From NCBI GenBank assembly GCA_029204225.1, contig CM055106.1:19790149-19854148 (forward strand): 64,000 nucleotides of DNA, given 5' to 3'. Under the pieces are notes generated by a model, which had not been told where the DNA came from, did not search any database, and saw only the letters and a program-made list of their open reading frames with translations. The position numbers were made by a program, and so were the translations under genes. The stretch comes from Diphasiastrum complanatum. Its lineage: Eukaryota > Streptophyta > Lycopodiopsida > Lycopodiales > Lycopodiaceae. This document shows positions 11,642-22,043 of the stretch, in pieces. Within the stretch, counting starts at the first letter, position 1. Each line of letters opens with the position of its first letter.

Positions 11642-12119
11642 TAGACTATGCCTACTTTGTCCCCTTCATGAGATAGAGTCCGAAGAGCATTTCATCTTCA
11701 TATGCCCCATATATTTTGAGATTAGACGGAGATATCACTGTCAATTCCGTGACATGCCTACTACACTCAGAGCACTGATTGGCTATGAGGACTCTCGTTG
11801 TGTCGCACTTATGCTACGAGAGATGGTCTTGCTGCGCCAGGATATGTACCAGTCAGCTAACCAGCCACATCCTAGCTCTCAGGCTCAGATTACATCCTTC
11901 TTCACTAGGAGACGGACACGGTCTGATGACGATGACGAGGACATATCACCTCACCGATGTCAGAGACAGTGTATCACTCATAGTTATGCTGCAGTTCGCA
12001 CTTCACGCCATGTTACGAGAGCACACAGTTTTCACCCTCCTAGACGACGTCAGCGACGGTCCGTGTTATCTCAGGTTGCAGCTCGTATCACATCTTTCTT
12101 CAGCAGCAGCACTACATGA
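11642..12119 (+). pseudogene. LINE (non-LTR retrotransposon) ORF2 C-terminal end
   Basis: In the frame ending at 12119 the sequence shows DRLCLLCPLHEIESEEHF then CPIYFEIR (about 11642-11730). This is the zinc-binding C-terminal motif (C-x2-C, H, C spacing) that follows RT in many LINE ORF2 proteins. After it come LIGYED, a helical segment and an Arg/Ser/Asp-rich tail. No RT or endonuclease lies upstream, so the copy is 5'-truncated, as is usual for LINEs. The family-level call rests on this one motif. Confidence 0.65.
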
Positions 12120-12340
12120 TATTACTCTACTCCTGGCAGCTATATGGACAGTTGGCAATTTGTAGTTTATAGTTATGTTGTTCATTTCTCTTTTATGCAT
12201 AGTTTTTTTTTCTTGGAGACGTTTATATACGCTCCCACGGTTTTCACATACTTGACATGTACTCCATTTGGTCTCATCTTTCTCCGAAGTAATCTCGTCC
12301 CTATATGTTTTTTGGCATGGAAAAGACATTAATAAAGCTT

Positions 12341-12344
<4 letters not shown>
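12120..12344 (+). mobile_element. LINE 3' untranslated tail
   Basis: This follows the ORF2 stop and ends with TTTTGGCATGGAAAAGAC and ATAAAGCTT before a CT array. The same roughly 45-base terminal sequence recurs at 23043-23087, also followed by a CT run. A shared 3' end followed by a simple repeat is typical of LINE or LINE-dependent SINE insertions. Confidence 0.6.

Positions 12345-12415
<71 letters not shown>
12345..12415 (+). repeat. (CT)n microsatellite, about 71 bp
   Basis: Uninterrupted CT dinucleotides. Left of it is the LINE 3' tail; right of it is sequence identical in kind to the copia C1 3' LTR, which also has a CT array at the matching place (19104-19136). Confidence 0.98.
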
Positions 12416-12418
<3 letters not shown>

Positions 12419-12647
12419 CTCATTTCATGCTTATACATGGTTCTCTTTGGGTCATCTATCCATTGGTGCACTATATTGGTGATATCTTACAATTTTGTGT
12501 GTAGAATGCTCATTAAATGCTATATTCGGATCCACACGTGGGAAATACAGTAGCTTATTGTTTTTGTATGGATAGCAACTTCATTTCATGTTTTGTTTTG
12601 ATTGATGTTTGATTAAGATCTATTAGAGTTTGCATCTCATTCATAGT
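12416..12647 (+). repeat. C1 5' LTR remnant
   Basis: About 230 bases match 19137-19362, with shared blocks such as CATTTCATGCTT, GGTTCTCTTTGGGTCATC and TTCGGATCCACACGTG. The 5' half of the LTR, including the TATA box seen in the 3' LTR, is missing; the CT array now joins it to a LINE tail. Confidence 0.85.
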
Positions 12648-13128
12648 GTAGATGTTGATTGGATCTTTTGTAGATCAAAACTCAAAATAGGTTTATATAC
12701 TTGATCAATTCCGATTTCACACTTTCCATACTAGATTTGGCCGATTTTTGATGCATTAGAAAAGCCTAAGTGGTGGCTACAAGATTGCATAACAAGTTTT
12801 AGGCAATTGCATGTAGAACTTGAAATATTCAATTTTTTGTGATTTTGTCAAAACCCTAATTTTAATTGGATCTCTAGATTGTGAGGTTACTGAACTTCAT
12901 TTAAGTGTGTTTCAATCTTAGGAAGTGGCAAGAGTCATTAGATTGAGGATAGATCATAGGTTGATCAAGATTTCATTATTCTATTTGTTGATTTGTTTGA
13001 TATAAGTGCTAGAAGAGAATTGAGAGGTTCCATATTTTTGTGATTTCTTTCTGGAAACATTTTTTGTATTTCAAAAGAGTGGTTTGTGCATTGGAACAGG
13101 TTGGAAGAGAGGATCAGGTCATTGCAAC

Positions 13129-13449
13129 ATGGCTACATCAAGTGGATACATGATGGAAGGCAATGATAGGCTTACCTCGAGCAACTATTCATTGTGGAAC
13201 GTGAGGATGAAATCACTTCTTGAGATGAATGATGTTTTGGATATTGTTGTAGGTTTGGAGGAGAGGCCAACAACACAACAAGAACAATTGAGGTATGACA
13301 AGAGGGGCAAAAGAGCTCTACATATGATTAAGATGAATGTTACCAATGAACTTCTCAAGAAAGTTGGTAAGTGTACTTCATCAAGTGAGGCTTGGGAAGC
13401 TTTGAAGCTTTATGAATCCAAGTCTACTTCTAGAGTGTTGACTCTTTAA
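13129..13449 (+). pseudogene. gag: C1 Gag, truncated
   Basis: The ATG at 13129 starts a Gag of the copia UBN2 type, with LTSSNYSLWNVRMKSLLEM near the N-terminus and KMNVTNELLKKVGKCTSS then EAWEALKLYESKS. It parallels the C2 Gag at 42492. The frame stops at 13447-13449 and the zinc knuckle and protease are missing: the sequence goes within about 100 bases to the GAG-pre-integrase region. Confidence 0.85.
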
Positions 13450-13539
13450 GAAAAATCTTTCAATGTTTGCAAAAGAGTGAAGAGAGTCCAAATACTTTTG
13501 TTTTGAGAGTAAAAGTTGGCTTGCATTGATGAGAGCATT

Positions 13540-14347
13540 AAGGAAGGAGAGCTTTTTTTTTGGCATAAAAGGATGGGGCACCTCAACTTCAAGTCATTGG
13601 AGAGTTGCGATTGGTCTTCCAAGTTCCTTAAGTAGCATCAATCATGTTTGTGAGTCTTGTGCTTTGTCAAAATCACATAGACTTCCTTATACTAGATCTA
13701 CATCTAGATCTACAAAGCCTTTTCAAATTGTACATTCGGATGTTCATGGAATTACTACAATTAGCAATAGTGGAGCTAAGATGCATGTAACTTTCATTGA
13801 TGATTTTAGTAAATTTTGTTGGATCTATCTACTAAAGAGCAAGGATGAAGTGTATGATGTCTTTGTTAAGTTCAAGAATGCAAGGGAGAACCAATTTTTC
13901 ACAAAGATTAAGTGCTTAGGTAGTGACAATGGTGGAGAGTACATATCTACCAAGTTTAAGGCTTTTTGTGATGAGCATGGGATCAAGAGGGAGTATACAA
14001 CACCAAGGACCCCACAACAAAATGGAGTGGCCGAGAGGAAGAGTAGGAATTCATGTGAAACTGCCAAAGCCATGAGGTTAAGTGCTAACCTTGATAATCC
14101 ATTTTGGGATTAAGCTTGGTTGTGTGCTAATTTCTTGTGCAATAGGTGGCCGAGTGCTATTTTGGATGGAAGGACACCTTTTGAGATGCTATTCAAGAGG
14201 AGGCCGAGTGTCAACTTTCTTAAAACTTTTGGATGCAGTTGCTATGTCAACATAACTCGCGATGATAGGACAGACAAATGCCTTCAAGGCTCACATATGA
14301 TGAGAAAGGTAAGCAAGTTGTTGGAGGTACACACTTTGCTTTCCTAA
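13540..14347 (+). pseudogene. C1 integrase
   Basis: The GAG-pre-integrase segment HKRMGHLNFKSLE lies at about 13560-13600, followed after a frame change by VCESCALSKSHRLPY. The core has all three catalytic positions: IVHSDVHGITT, CLGSDNGGEY and QQNGVAERKSR. A TAA at 14111-14113 and a frame change after 14290 interrupt the C-terminal part (TPFEMLFKRRPSVNFL). The integrase would be inactive because of the stops. Confidence 0.88.
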
Positions 14348-14960
14348 CCTCTTTTGATGAACCTACAAAGTAGAGGAAGCAAGAAACAAAGAGGAGTGGA
14401 TCCAAGCAATGGATCTTGAGTGTCAAGCTCTTATGAAGAATGAAACATGGAGATTGGTGGAGTTACCCAAGGACAAGAAAGCTATTGGATTCAAATGGAT
14501 CTTCAAGGTGAAGACAAACCAAGATGGATCTATCAACAAGTACAAGGCAAGGATGGTGGCAAAAGGATATGCTCAAGAACATGGTATTGACTATGATGAA
14601 ACCTTTGCACCCATGGCAAAGATGGTAAGCATTCGGCTCACCATCTCTCTTGATACTCTTTATGGATGGGATCTATGGCAATTGGACATTACAAAAGAAT
14701 TTTTGAATGGTGATCTTGAGGAGGTACATGAAGCAACCCGAGAGCTACATTTCATCTACAAAGCCAAATCATATGTGTCTACTACAAAAGAGTTTGTATG
14801 GCCTTAAGCAAGCACCAAGGAGTTGGTATGCTAAGCTTAACATTTTTTTACTCTCTCAAGGTTATGAGTGAGTATGATCATTCACTTTATTATAGGTTTG
14901 CTGGAAATGATGTTACCATCTTGCTAATCTATGTGGATGATATCATCTTGAGTGGTGGAG
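14348..14960 (+). pseudogene. C1 reverse transcriptase, part before the G3 insertion
   Basis: The copia RT is recognised by NETWRLVELPKDKKAIGFKW, KARMVAKGYAQEHGIDYDE and TFAPMAKMVSIR. The usual catalytic D-x-x-x-A-F-L-N-G appears as LDITKEFLNG. After a stop, LKQAPRSWYAKL and then LLIYVDDIILSGG with an intact YVDD are at about 14808-14957. The frame stops exactly where G3 is inserted and resumes at 18121 with DNQDVEDIKSAL. Confidence 0.88.
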
Positions 14961-15379
14961 TGTCACAAGCAAGTCCTTCCAAGTTCGTGAATCCTAGAAG
15001 CCGGTGTGTAGAATGAACCTCCCAACCATAGGCACCCCCTCCTTGAGTCCTACTACCTGCTATTCCCGTCAACTGGCACGTGGCATCCACCTATGGTGAT
15101 CACTCCACTTGGCATGCCTGGCCCCTGTGACCTGTGAATACTGAGTGACTCATAGGGTAACACCCCCGTGCCCCGCCAAAGACCTGTGACCACGGTCAAG
15201 ACACTCCGCATCTCTGACAGCTTGTCAGGCGGCCACACCGGATCACTGCTTGTAATGCACCGGTCCCCACTTGGGATAGATGTTCTCGTCGGTTACCGAC
15301 CCTTGCCAATACTAGGCCTCAGGCCCTTTGGTAATCGGCCATGCCGAGATCATGATAGAGCCATAACTGGGCTCTAACA
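14961..15379 (-). repeat. G3 3' LTR
   Basis: Matches the other LTR at 17636-18115 along its length, but with about a 61-base deletion in the middle (after CAAAGACCTGTGACC) and several percent substitutions. TG and CA ends are intact. The polypurine tract, read on the minus strand as AGAGGAGGGA, adjoins at about 15382-15395. Confidence 0.93.
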
Positions 15380-15400
15380 ATCCTTCCCTCCTCTGGCAAG

Positions 15401-16100
15401 TCATCGGTCCTTGATGACAAACTCCAGGTAAAACTTCTGCAACGCCTGTCGCGTCTCCCAGGTAGCATCTGACAACGGATGCCCTTTCCAGGTTACTAGA
15501 TACTCTTGAAAGAGACGATTCTGCAATCGTCGCTCCCTTCGATCTAGGATTTTTTCTGGCCCATAACCTGTGGTGTCTTTCTCCTCTAGAGACACTAGAC
15601 CTTCCACCAGGCTATCGCTATCGTGCAAACATTTCTTCAGTTTGCTAACATGAAATGCTGGATGCACCTTGCATCCCACAGGTAGCTGTAGCTTATAAGC
15701 CACTTGGCTCACCTTCTTAATAATCAACCATGGTCCACAATACCTAGGAGATAACTTGGCACACTTTCCTGTGCGTAGCACCTTTGACTTCGAAGGGACT
15801 AGTAAATACACCCAATTCCCATTCTCAAATTCCCGATAGGTACGATTCTCACGGGTATAACTCTCTGCCCTAGCTACAGCCTTGGACAAGTTATCTTGTG
15901 CCATCTCTAGCTTCTGCTGCATCTGAGCCAAAAACTCTACAACACTTCCTTATGATTGCAGAACTCAATGGCTTGAAACCATAATTGAGCTCAAATGGAC
16001 TCAATCCAGTGGACGCATGTCTCTTATCATTGTACGCGAACTCCAATAGTGGTAAATGCTTTACCCAGTCTATTTGCGTACTACTAACATAAGCCCCGGA
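15401..16100 (-). pseudogene. G3 integrase core end, C-terminal domain and chromodomain
   Basis: Read right to left, the segment near 16080-15960 gives LLEFAYNDKRHAST and SPFELNYGFKPL, the end of the gypsy integrase core. The open part 15931-15401 gives NWVYLLVPSKSKVLRTGK, LSPRYCGPWLIIKKVSQV, HPAFHVSKLKKCLHD and a chromodomain EYLVTWKGHPLSDATWE. The catalytic Asp residues would lie further right but are absent. Adjacent to its right is plus-strand sequence, marking a rearrangement at about 16100. Confidence 0.88.
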
Positions 16101-16610
16101 TGTAGGAAGCCCAGAAAAACAACACTGTGGTTCGATGGGATGCTGAAGCTCAACAACGTTTTGAGAACTTGAACGAGTCTGTGGCCAGTCTTCAAGATTG
16201 TGGATACCCAGAAACCTTTTGACCTAAAGACGGATGCAAGTGGCATTGCCGTAGGTGTAGTGTTGAGCCAAGAGGGTAGACCAGTAGCCTTTGAGAGTAA
16301 AAAGTTGACACCAGCTCAACAGAGATATCCTACACACGAGCAAGAGCTGTATGCGATTATACATGTACTCAAGGTGTGGAGACATTATTTATATGGTGCC
16401 GAGTTTAATGTGTACCCTAATCATCATACTTTAAAGGATTTTTGCACTCAGCCAGATTTAAAAGGCCGCCAAGCTCGGTGGGCCAAGTTGATGCAGGAAT
16501 TTCACTTGAAAATTCGCTTCCAAAGAGGGAAGGAAAATGTGGTCGTTGATGCACTATCTTGTATACTGCATCAGATGAGCTTTACTGTGGTTGACAGTGG
16601 TCTCATGGAG
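16101..16610 (+). pseudogene. G3 RNase H, in inverted segment
   Basis: Plus-strand gypsy RNase H inside a minus-strand element. The approach segment is VVRWDAEAQQRFENLNES, then after a frame change LKTDASGIAVGVVLSQ, RPVAFESKKL and EQELYAIIHVLKVWRHYLYG. The usual TDHHTLK reads PNHHTLK, losing the last catalytic Asp. It continues to ENVVVDALSCI. Confidence 0.88.
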
Positions 16611-16651
16611 GAGATTAAGAAGGCTCAAGAAAAGGACCACATTGTCAGCAT

Positions 16652-17040
16652 GTGTGGCCCAATGCGCGCAAGGTAGTCGACCAAACGGAAAAGTCAGTCG
16701 AGGCTGTCGCTTCCATAGAGGCGTGTACCAGTACATATCTAACATACACCGTGAAGGATGGTATGTTAATGAGAAATGGAAGAGTTTTTGTGCCAGACGT
16801 GAAGGATCTTCGTCATAAGATACTTCATGAATGCCACGATAATCCCTGTGCAGGGCACCCTGGTATTGATAAGACTAGTGAGCTTTTAAGAAGGCATTAT
16901 TTCTGGCCATGATTGCAGCGAGATGTAAGAGAGTACGTCCAGCGTTGCACAACTTGTCAAGTGAACAAGGCCGAGAGAGTAAGTCCTCCAGGCTTGCTAC
17001 ATCCACTTGAGATACCTACAAGAGGGTGGGAAAGCATTAA
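16652..17040 (+). pseudogene. G3 integrase zinc domain, in inverted segment
   Basis: The H2C2 domain reads LHECHDNPCAGHPGIDKTSE then YVQRCTTCQVNKAE at about 16825-16972, with a TGA at 16910-16912 where Trp is normal. It runs to GLLHPLEIPTRGWESI at about 17037 and stops. It lies in the same orientation as the RNase H and opposite to the integrase core at 15401-16100. Confidence 0.87.
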
Positions 17041-17620
17041 ATGCTTGAAAATCAGATGATCTATGGACTTCTGAGCTCGCTGATTCTGCTGTCACCAAAC
17101 TGTGGATTATGGAAGGAAAAGAGCGTTGGTCAGACCCCCCCCCCCCCTCCAACAGCACTTCTTCCAAGCCGCTGTTTGACCCAGAAAAATGCGCCCAATT
17201 CCCTGCTGAAAACTGCTGGAACAGGTTTGAAAAGATGCGCCGGAGCTGTAGGAACGAACCACCCCAAGTCTACTCAAAGTATATTCAAATATTCCTCACT
17301 TTCCAACGATGAAGATAGGCTGTAGGAGGGTGTTAAATCAGCGCTAGAATAGCGCTCCAATTTCCCACATTTTTGGATACTTTTTACCTCTTCTACCAAT
17401 GTTGAAGAAGGCCGCAGAAGGGAGATGAACAACACTCAGAAATTCTTGACTTATTCGGAATCTTGTAGGCTCCGAATAGGCTGGAACAACAGCACTGGAG
17501 ATCCACCAACACCTTCGAAAATTGTCTCCCACGTTTTCTTCCCCCAGATCCTTCAAAAACAAGGAAAATATGACAATTTCTACATTTATTGTAGAACGGA
17601 CGTTTCTCTCTCTAGAACGA
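17041..17620 (-). other. G3 leader between primer site and inverted segment
   Basis: Untranslated leader of G3 read on the minus strand. It carries a run of 13 C at 17135-17147 on the plus strand. No Gag start is recognisable. Confidence 0.6.
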
Positions 17621-17635
17621 GGCTCTGATACCAAT
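17621..17635 (-). promoter_or_regulatory. G3 primer-binding site for initiator tRNA-Met
   Basis: The plus strand reads GGCTCTGATACCAAT, so the minus strand reads ATTGGTATCAGAGCC, the classic complement to the 3' end of initiator tRNA-Met. It touches the inner end of the right LTR, which fixes that LTR as 5' and the element as minus strand. Confidence 0.95.
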
Positions 17636-18115
17636 TGTCACAAGCAAGTCTCTCCAAGCTCGTGAATCCTAGAAGCCGGTGTGTAGAATGAACCTCCCAA
17701 CCATAGGCGCCCCCTCCTTGAGTCCTACTACCTGCTATTTCCGTCAACTGACACATGGCATCTACCTGTGGGTGATCAGTCCACTTGGCATGCCTGGCCC
17801 CCTGTGACTTGTGAATACTGAGTGACTCATAGGGTACCACCCCCGTGCCCCGCCAAAGACCTATGACCCTCTTGGTCACCACGACTACTTGTCGGCTAAC
17901 ATCTCGTCACTGACGGCTAGGGTCCCGACGGTCAAGACACACCGCATCTCTGACAGCTTGTTAGGCGACCACACCGGATCACTGCTTGTGACGCACCGGT
18001 CCCTACTTGGGACAAATGTCCTCGTCGGTTACCGACCCTTGACAATACTAGGCCTCAGGCCCTTTGGTAACCGGCCATGCCAAGATCATGATAGAGCCAT
18101 AACTGGGCTCTAACA
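17636..18115 (-). repeat. G3 5' LTR
   Basis: 480 bases, starting TGTCACAAGC and ending CTCTAACA on the plus strand. It is the full-length partner of 14961-15379. Confidence 0.95.
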
Positions 18116-18120
18116 TGGAG

Positions 18121-18803
18121 ACAACCAAGATGTGGAGGATATCAAGAGTGCTCTTAAGAAGGAATTTGAGGTGCATGATCTTGGTCATTTACATTACATT
18201 TTGGGAATAGAAGTGATTAGATCTTCTCAAACTACTTTCATTTGTCAAGAGAAGTATGCTAATTCTATTCTAGAAAGATTTCATGTGGTAGATGCAAAAT
18301 CTTGTGATACACACCTATGGAGTCTCATGTATAGCTAACTATAAGAGGTAAAGCAAGATCCTTCCAGTACATTACTCTCTATAGAAAGCTAGTTGGGTCA
18401 CTTATCTATCTAACCTTGAAGTTGATGATTTTGCTATGAGAAGTTGAGGTGCCCGAAATGTTGTTGGCAAAAGGATTCAGCATTGTGCCATTACCTTAAA
18501 TACTTTGTACATAATGAAATTTGTATTCAACATGATAAATTTTATTCATCTTTTGTGACAACCTATCAGCCCAAAAGTTGACAACCAATCCTACCTTTCA
18601 TGCTAGGAGCAAGCATATTGAGGTGGCATATCATTTTGTGAGGGAGCAAGCCATGGCACAGGAGGTGGAGCTTCAACATGTTTCTTCAAGGGAATGTGTA
18701 GCTGATATCTTTACCAAAGCATTGGGAAAAGACTTGTTTATGAAGCACAGGACTTCACTTGGAGTGTTATCAAAGTTTATGCTAAAACTAGTTGAAGAGG
18801 GAG
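18121..18803 (+). pseudogene. C1 RT end and RNase H, part after the G3 insertion
   Basis: RT resumes with DIKSALKKEFEVHDLGHLHY and ILGIEVIRSSQTTFICQ, then stops at 18336-18338. A decayed stretch keeps the RKLVGSLIYLT segment at about 18386-18416. RNase H survives only as its C-terminal part, ARSKHIEVAYHFVREQ and ECVADIFTKAL at 18602-18725. The last codons run into the polypurine tract GAAGAGGGAG before the LTR. Confidence 0.87.
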
Positions 18804-19101
18804 TGTGAAAGATTTTAACTAGTTTAGTCAAATTTGCTATATTTGTTTATTTGGCAATTGAGGCTAATTTCATATTAGACTTAGAGTGACTTTTCAAAGT
18901 TATATTAGTCTAAAAGCATTTGAATAAACACTTTTGGAAAGTGTGGGGAAGTGTAGAAAACGAGTTTTTGGTAGATTCAATTTGAGTAGTAGAGACATTG
19001 AAGCTAGTCACAAAATAGTAAGGTTTTTCATTATGGAGGGAAACCAAAGTTTGAAATCAGGTTTGGACCTGCTATAAAAGGATGTAACTCATGGGAAGAG
19101 A

Positions 19102-19142
<41 letters not shown>

Positions 19143-19362
19143 CATTTCATGCTTGTACATGGTTCTCTTTGGGTCATCTATCCAGTGGTGCACTATATTG
19201 GTGATATCTTGCAATTTTGTGTAGAATGCTTTTTAAATGCTATATTCGGATCCACACGTGTGATTTATAGTAGCTTAATGTTTTTGTACGGACAACAACT
19301 TCATTTCATGTTTTGATTGATGTTTGATCAAGATCTATTAGAGTTTGCATCTCATTCATAGT
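18804..19362 (+). repeat. C1 3' LTR with internal (CT)n
   Basis: Begins TGTGAAAGATTT directly after GAAGAGGGAG. A TATA-type box CTATAAAAGG is at about 19071-19080, followed by an ATG-less leader and a CT array at 19104-19136. The part right of the array matches 12416-12647. The array is thus part of the LTR, just downstream of the predicted transcription start. Confidence 0.9.
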
Positions 19363-21498
19363 AAATTAATTTTTCTACATTGGCAAGGTGAAGGAAAGTA
19401 TGCATAGAAAGGCAAATGTTTGATGGTTAGGAGTCTCAAATAAAAGTCTTCTTATATCATGACCAATTGTGACAATGAGACCCAGTAGAAGACTAAGGCT
19501 CTGTTGATGCTTGAGATTAGGTGGATAGTATGCAGCATAGCATGTGTAAGTGTGACATGTGCAATAAACAAGAACATTGTGGTATACCACAAAGGCATTG
19601 CTAAAAATTTCTGGATTAGGGATGTGATTTGTCTAAGATTGGATGCAAAATAATTTAAGACATTGAATTCAATGTTGAATTATGTATAAACTCCATTGAC
19701 CGACTTGAACACATAGTATTTCCTTTTGCAAAGCAATGCCAAAAAGAGGAACTAGACTCAATTTTTGGGTTTGAGACCCTAAAATGTTGGGAACTATTTG
19801 CTAGAATTCTCAGCAAACAAATTGGACGGCAAAACCGTAGAGGATTTCCTTGTGACTTATTGTAGAAAAGGAAATGTTGCAATTATGTGCTCAAAACAAA
19901 AATAGGCCAAAAATTGAAAAACTTGACGTTTGAAACAATCTTAAAAGATGGAGCTACAATAAGCAATATGGAGCAAGTTGTGATATTAAAAAGGATGATG
20001 CGAAAGATCTTGAAATGAATATGGCAAAATGTGGAAGAGATGAAGTGGTTTTGAAAAGTTGAAATTTGGATCTCACTTGGAGTTAGAGATCAAATAGTAA
20101 ACCTTTCAAAAAGAATGAGTGTAATACCGTGTAGGTAGCGAATGATGTAATCAGATCCTGAAAAGCGTGCTCCTATATACAAAAAGTGAATTGCTGAAAA
20201 TGCTCCAAAAAGTGAATAAAACTACCCCAGAATTGTGTGTGGAAAAGATGAAGTCTCAGAAACTGAAAAAACTGGAAACACAGTAGCTCAACTTCTATTG
20301 ATTCAAATGATGATTGTGTAAATGCATTAGAAGCACCTTAGAGATATAAATATCGCCTAAAGAGTAGACAAAGCACAAAAACTTGAAGTCTTTAGAGATT
20401 GGAAAAACTTGAATTTTTGGTGTCTAGCCTTCTAGAAAGTTTAAAAAACCAAAACCATATCCCTTTGGTAAGTTCATGAGAGAAGCCAAAGGTCCAGTCA
20501 AATTGAAAATTTGGCCAGTATAGAGAACTGGAAGGAAAAGAAGAAAATTAGATTTTCTTCTAAAACCACAAACTAGAGGAAAAACTTAGAACACCCTACA
20601 TAAATGAAGATTTGATGAGTTCAGGAGAGGGAAGCTAAAAGATCCAGTCAAATTGAAAATATGACCACTATAGAGAACTCGAAGCAAGCAAAATAAGAAT
20701 CAAATTTATTCTTAAAACCACAAACTAGAGGAAAAAGTTGGAACACCATACATGAAATGAAGATTTGATGACTTTAGAAATTAGACTTGACTTCCTCCCT
20801 CCCCTGAAAGTGCTTTGATATCAAGTTATGATCAAAATGACACAAAAGTATGAAAATTTGAAAGTAATGAAAGAACTGCAAACATAATGGAAGAAAGTGA
20901 ACCAAGTTGAAAATAACGGATGACTGAATGACAATCTAATATAGTACTGAAAGAACTGGAGCTGTTAAGAATTAGGAATTTGCTAGTTGACCTAAGCTAC
21001 TGTCTTAGCTCTAATCTCCAATTAACTGCCTGCTGATAATGAGGGCCATAGGCCTATTCATACTGTATAGACGCCTGAGTCAGGGCTAGATCTGCGAGCT
21101 ACTAATTAGGGACCAGGACCGATAATAGCCTAGCCAAGGAACAATAGTTGTCCAAACTTCCTGTAGTTATATCAGGGTGTTGCTCTCTCCAAAAGATCTG
21201 TTAAAAGTGATTCTTGTTTGTACTTGATAGAAACGATCCGGCTCTAGCTGCTGTTTGTGCTTACTTCACCAAGTACACCCAACGTTACAAATCCAAGATC
21301 ATGCACAAGGATGAATGAACAAGGAAACCCTTGTTTCCACTTGAAAAACCAAACACCTTTTTGCATTTCTTGTAGCATATTTTAGATGTAATGTTTATGA
21401 TGCACCTTCTCCAAGTACAAATCGCCATCTGCAAAGCTGTCCGCAAGATTCAAGTTAAGCGCTTTTCTCTTAAAACAATGATCATTTATGACCCAAAC
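19363..21498. other. Unassigned AT-rich stretch
   Basis: No protein family is recognised. It contains a two-unit tandem duplication at 20471-20770. At 20812-20823 GCTTTGATATCA differs by two bases from the reverse complement of the tRNA-Met primer site, possibly a decayed retroelement leader. The text right before 21499 is not similar to a polypurine tract, consistent with a 5' LTR starting there. Confidence 0.45.
20471..20770 (+). repeat. Tandem duplication, two units of about 150 bp
   Basis: Unit one is 20471-20617 and unit two 20618-20770. They share GGTCCAGTCAAATTGAAAAT or near copies, ACCACAAACTAGAGGAAAAA and ATGAAGATTTGATGA. Differences are scattered substitutions and short indels. Confidence 0.9.
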
Positions 21499-21895
21499 TG
21501 TTACGTCCATGTCCGATACAGAGGATTTGGAATAATCCTTGACGTGGATATTCGGTACTCCAGCGTACGAGTTTATTAGTTATGCCTCGCCGTTTCGGAC
21601 TAGGCCAGAAATGTAATCAATAACCTTGTGAGGGCCTAGATATACCCTTTAGGACACCTGGAGCTAGTGCATGGTGTCTGATGACTATAAATGCATGTAA
21701 AGGAGATCAAAAGCAATTGGATGAGAATTGACATCTTACAAGGATTATTTCTAGGTCCTAGGGGCTTATATATACCTATAGAAAGTCGCCCTACTACTCA
21801 CTTATTTTCCTGTTTTTAGTTGCCAGGATCCTCTCCTCTTGTGTATTTAGTCACCGTGGCTCGGGGGAGATAATGTTTCCAGCAGGTTCAGAATT
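21499..21895 (+). repeat. G4 5' LTR
   Basis: Begins TGTTACGTCCATGTCC. Shared with the second LTR are ACTATAAATGCATGTAAAGG, the TATATATACCT region and GGATCCTCTCCTCT. The last shared block, TTTCCAGCAGG, ends near 21891. Confidence 0.85.
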
Positions 21896-22043
21896 GACCT
21901 TTTTAGAATCGAATGAATCTGTTTGAATCATGGTTATGAACCAACTAAGGATAAGTTTTTTTGAGTAAGTGTTGAAAGTTAAAGGATTGGTTATTGATTT
22001 TTTTCTCTGCTCTAAGGACAGAACCTGTTTAAGGGGGGAAGAA

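Larger units (their letters stand above)
14961..18115 (-). mobile_element. Ty3/gypsy retrotransposon G3, nested in C1
   Basis: Two LTRs in the same orientation bound this element. Each starts TGTCACAAGC and ends CTCTAACA. A perfect 5-bp target duplication TGGAG lies at 14956-14960 and 18116-18120; removing one copy and the element restores the C1 RT frame (SGGDNQDV). The primer site at the right LTR shows that the element is on the minus strand. Internally only RNase H, integrase and chromodomain remain; gag, protease and RT are lost, and the RNase H plus zinc segment is inverted. Confidence 0.95.
12416..19362 (+). mobile_element. Ty1/copia LTR retrotransposon C1, interrupted by G3
   Basis: Gag, integrase, RT and RNase H occur in the copia order between matching LTR segments. 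The element is broken by internal deletions (gag to integrase), stops and the 3155-bp G3 insertion at 14961-18115. It resembles C2 at 41007-47126 in Gag and integrase motifs and probably belongs to the same broad lineage. Leader 12648-13128 contains no gene, and no clear primer site could be seen there. Confidence 0.9.

Noticed and set aside
11754-12119. Arg/Ser/Asp-rich frame as a separate host nuclear protein
   Set aside because: It is in frame with the LINE zinc motif just upstream and is better read as the end of LINE ORF2.
17135-17147. Run of 13 C as a regulatory signal
   Set aside because: A homopolymer in a retroelement leader; no second example or context to support a role.
20812-20823. 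GCTTTGATATCA as a minus-strand tRNA-Met primer site
   Set aside because: Two mismatches and no recognisable LTR next to it; kept only as a remark.
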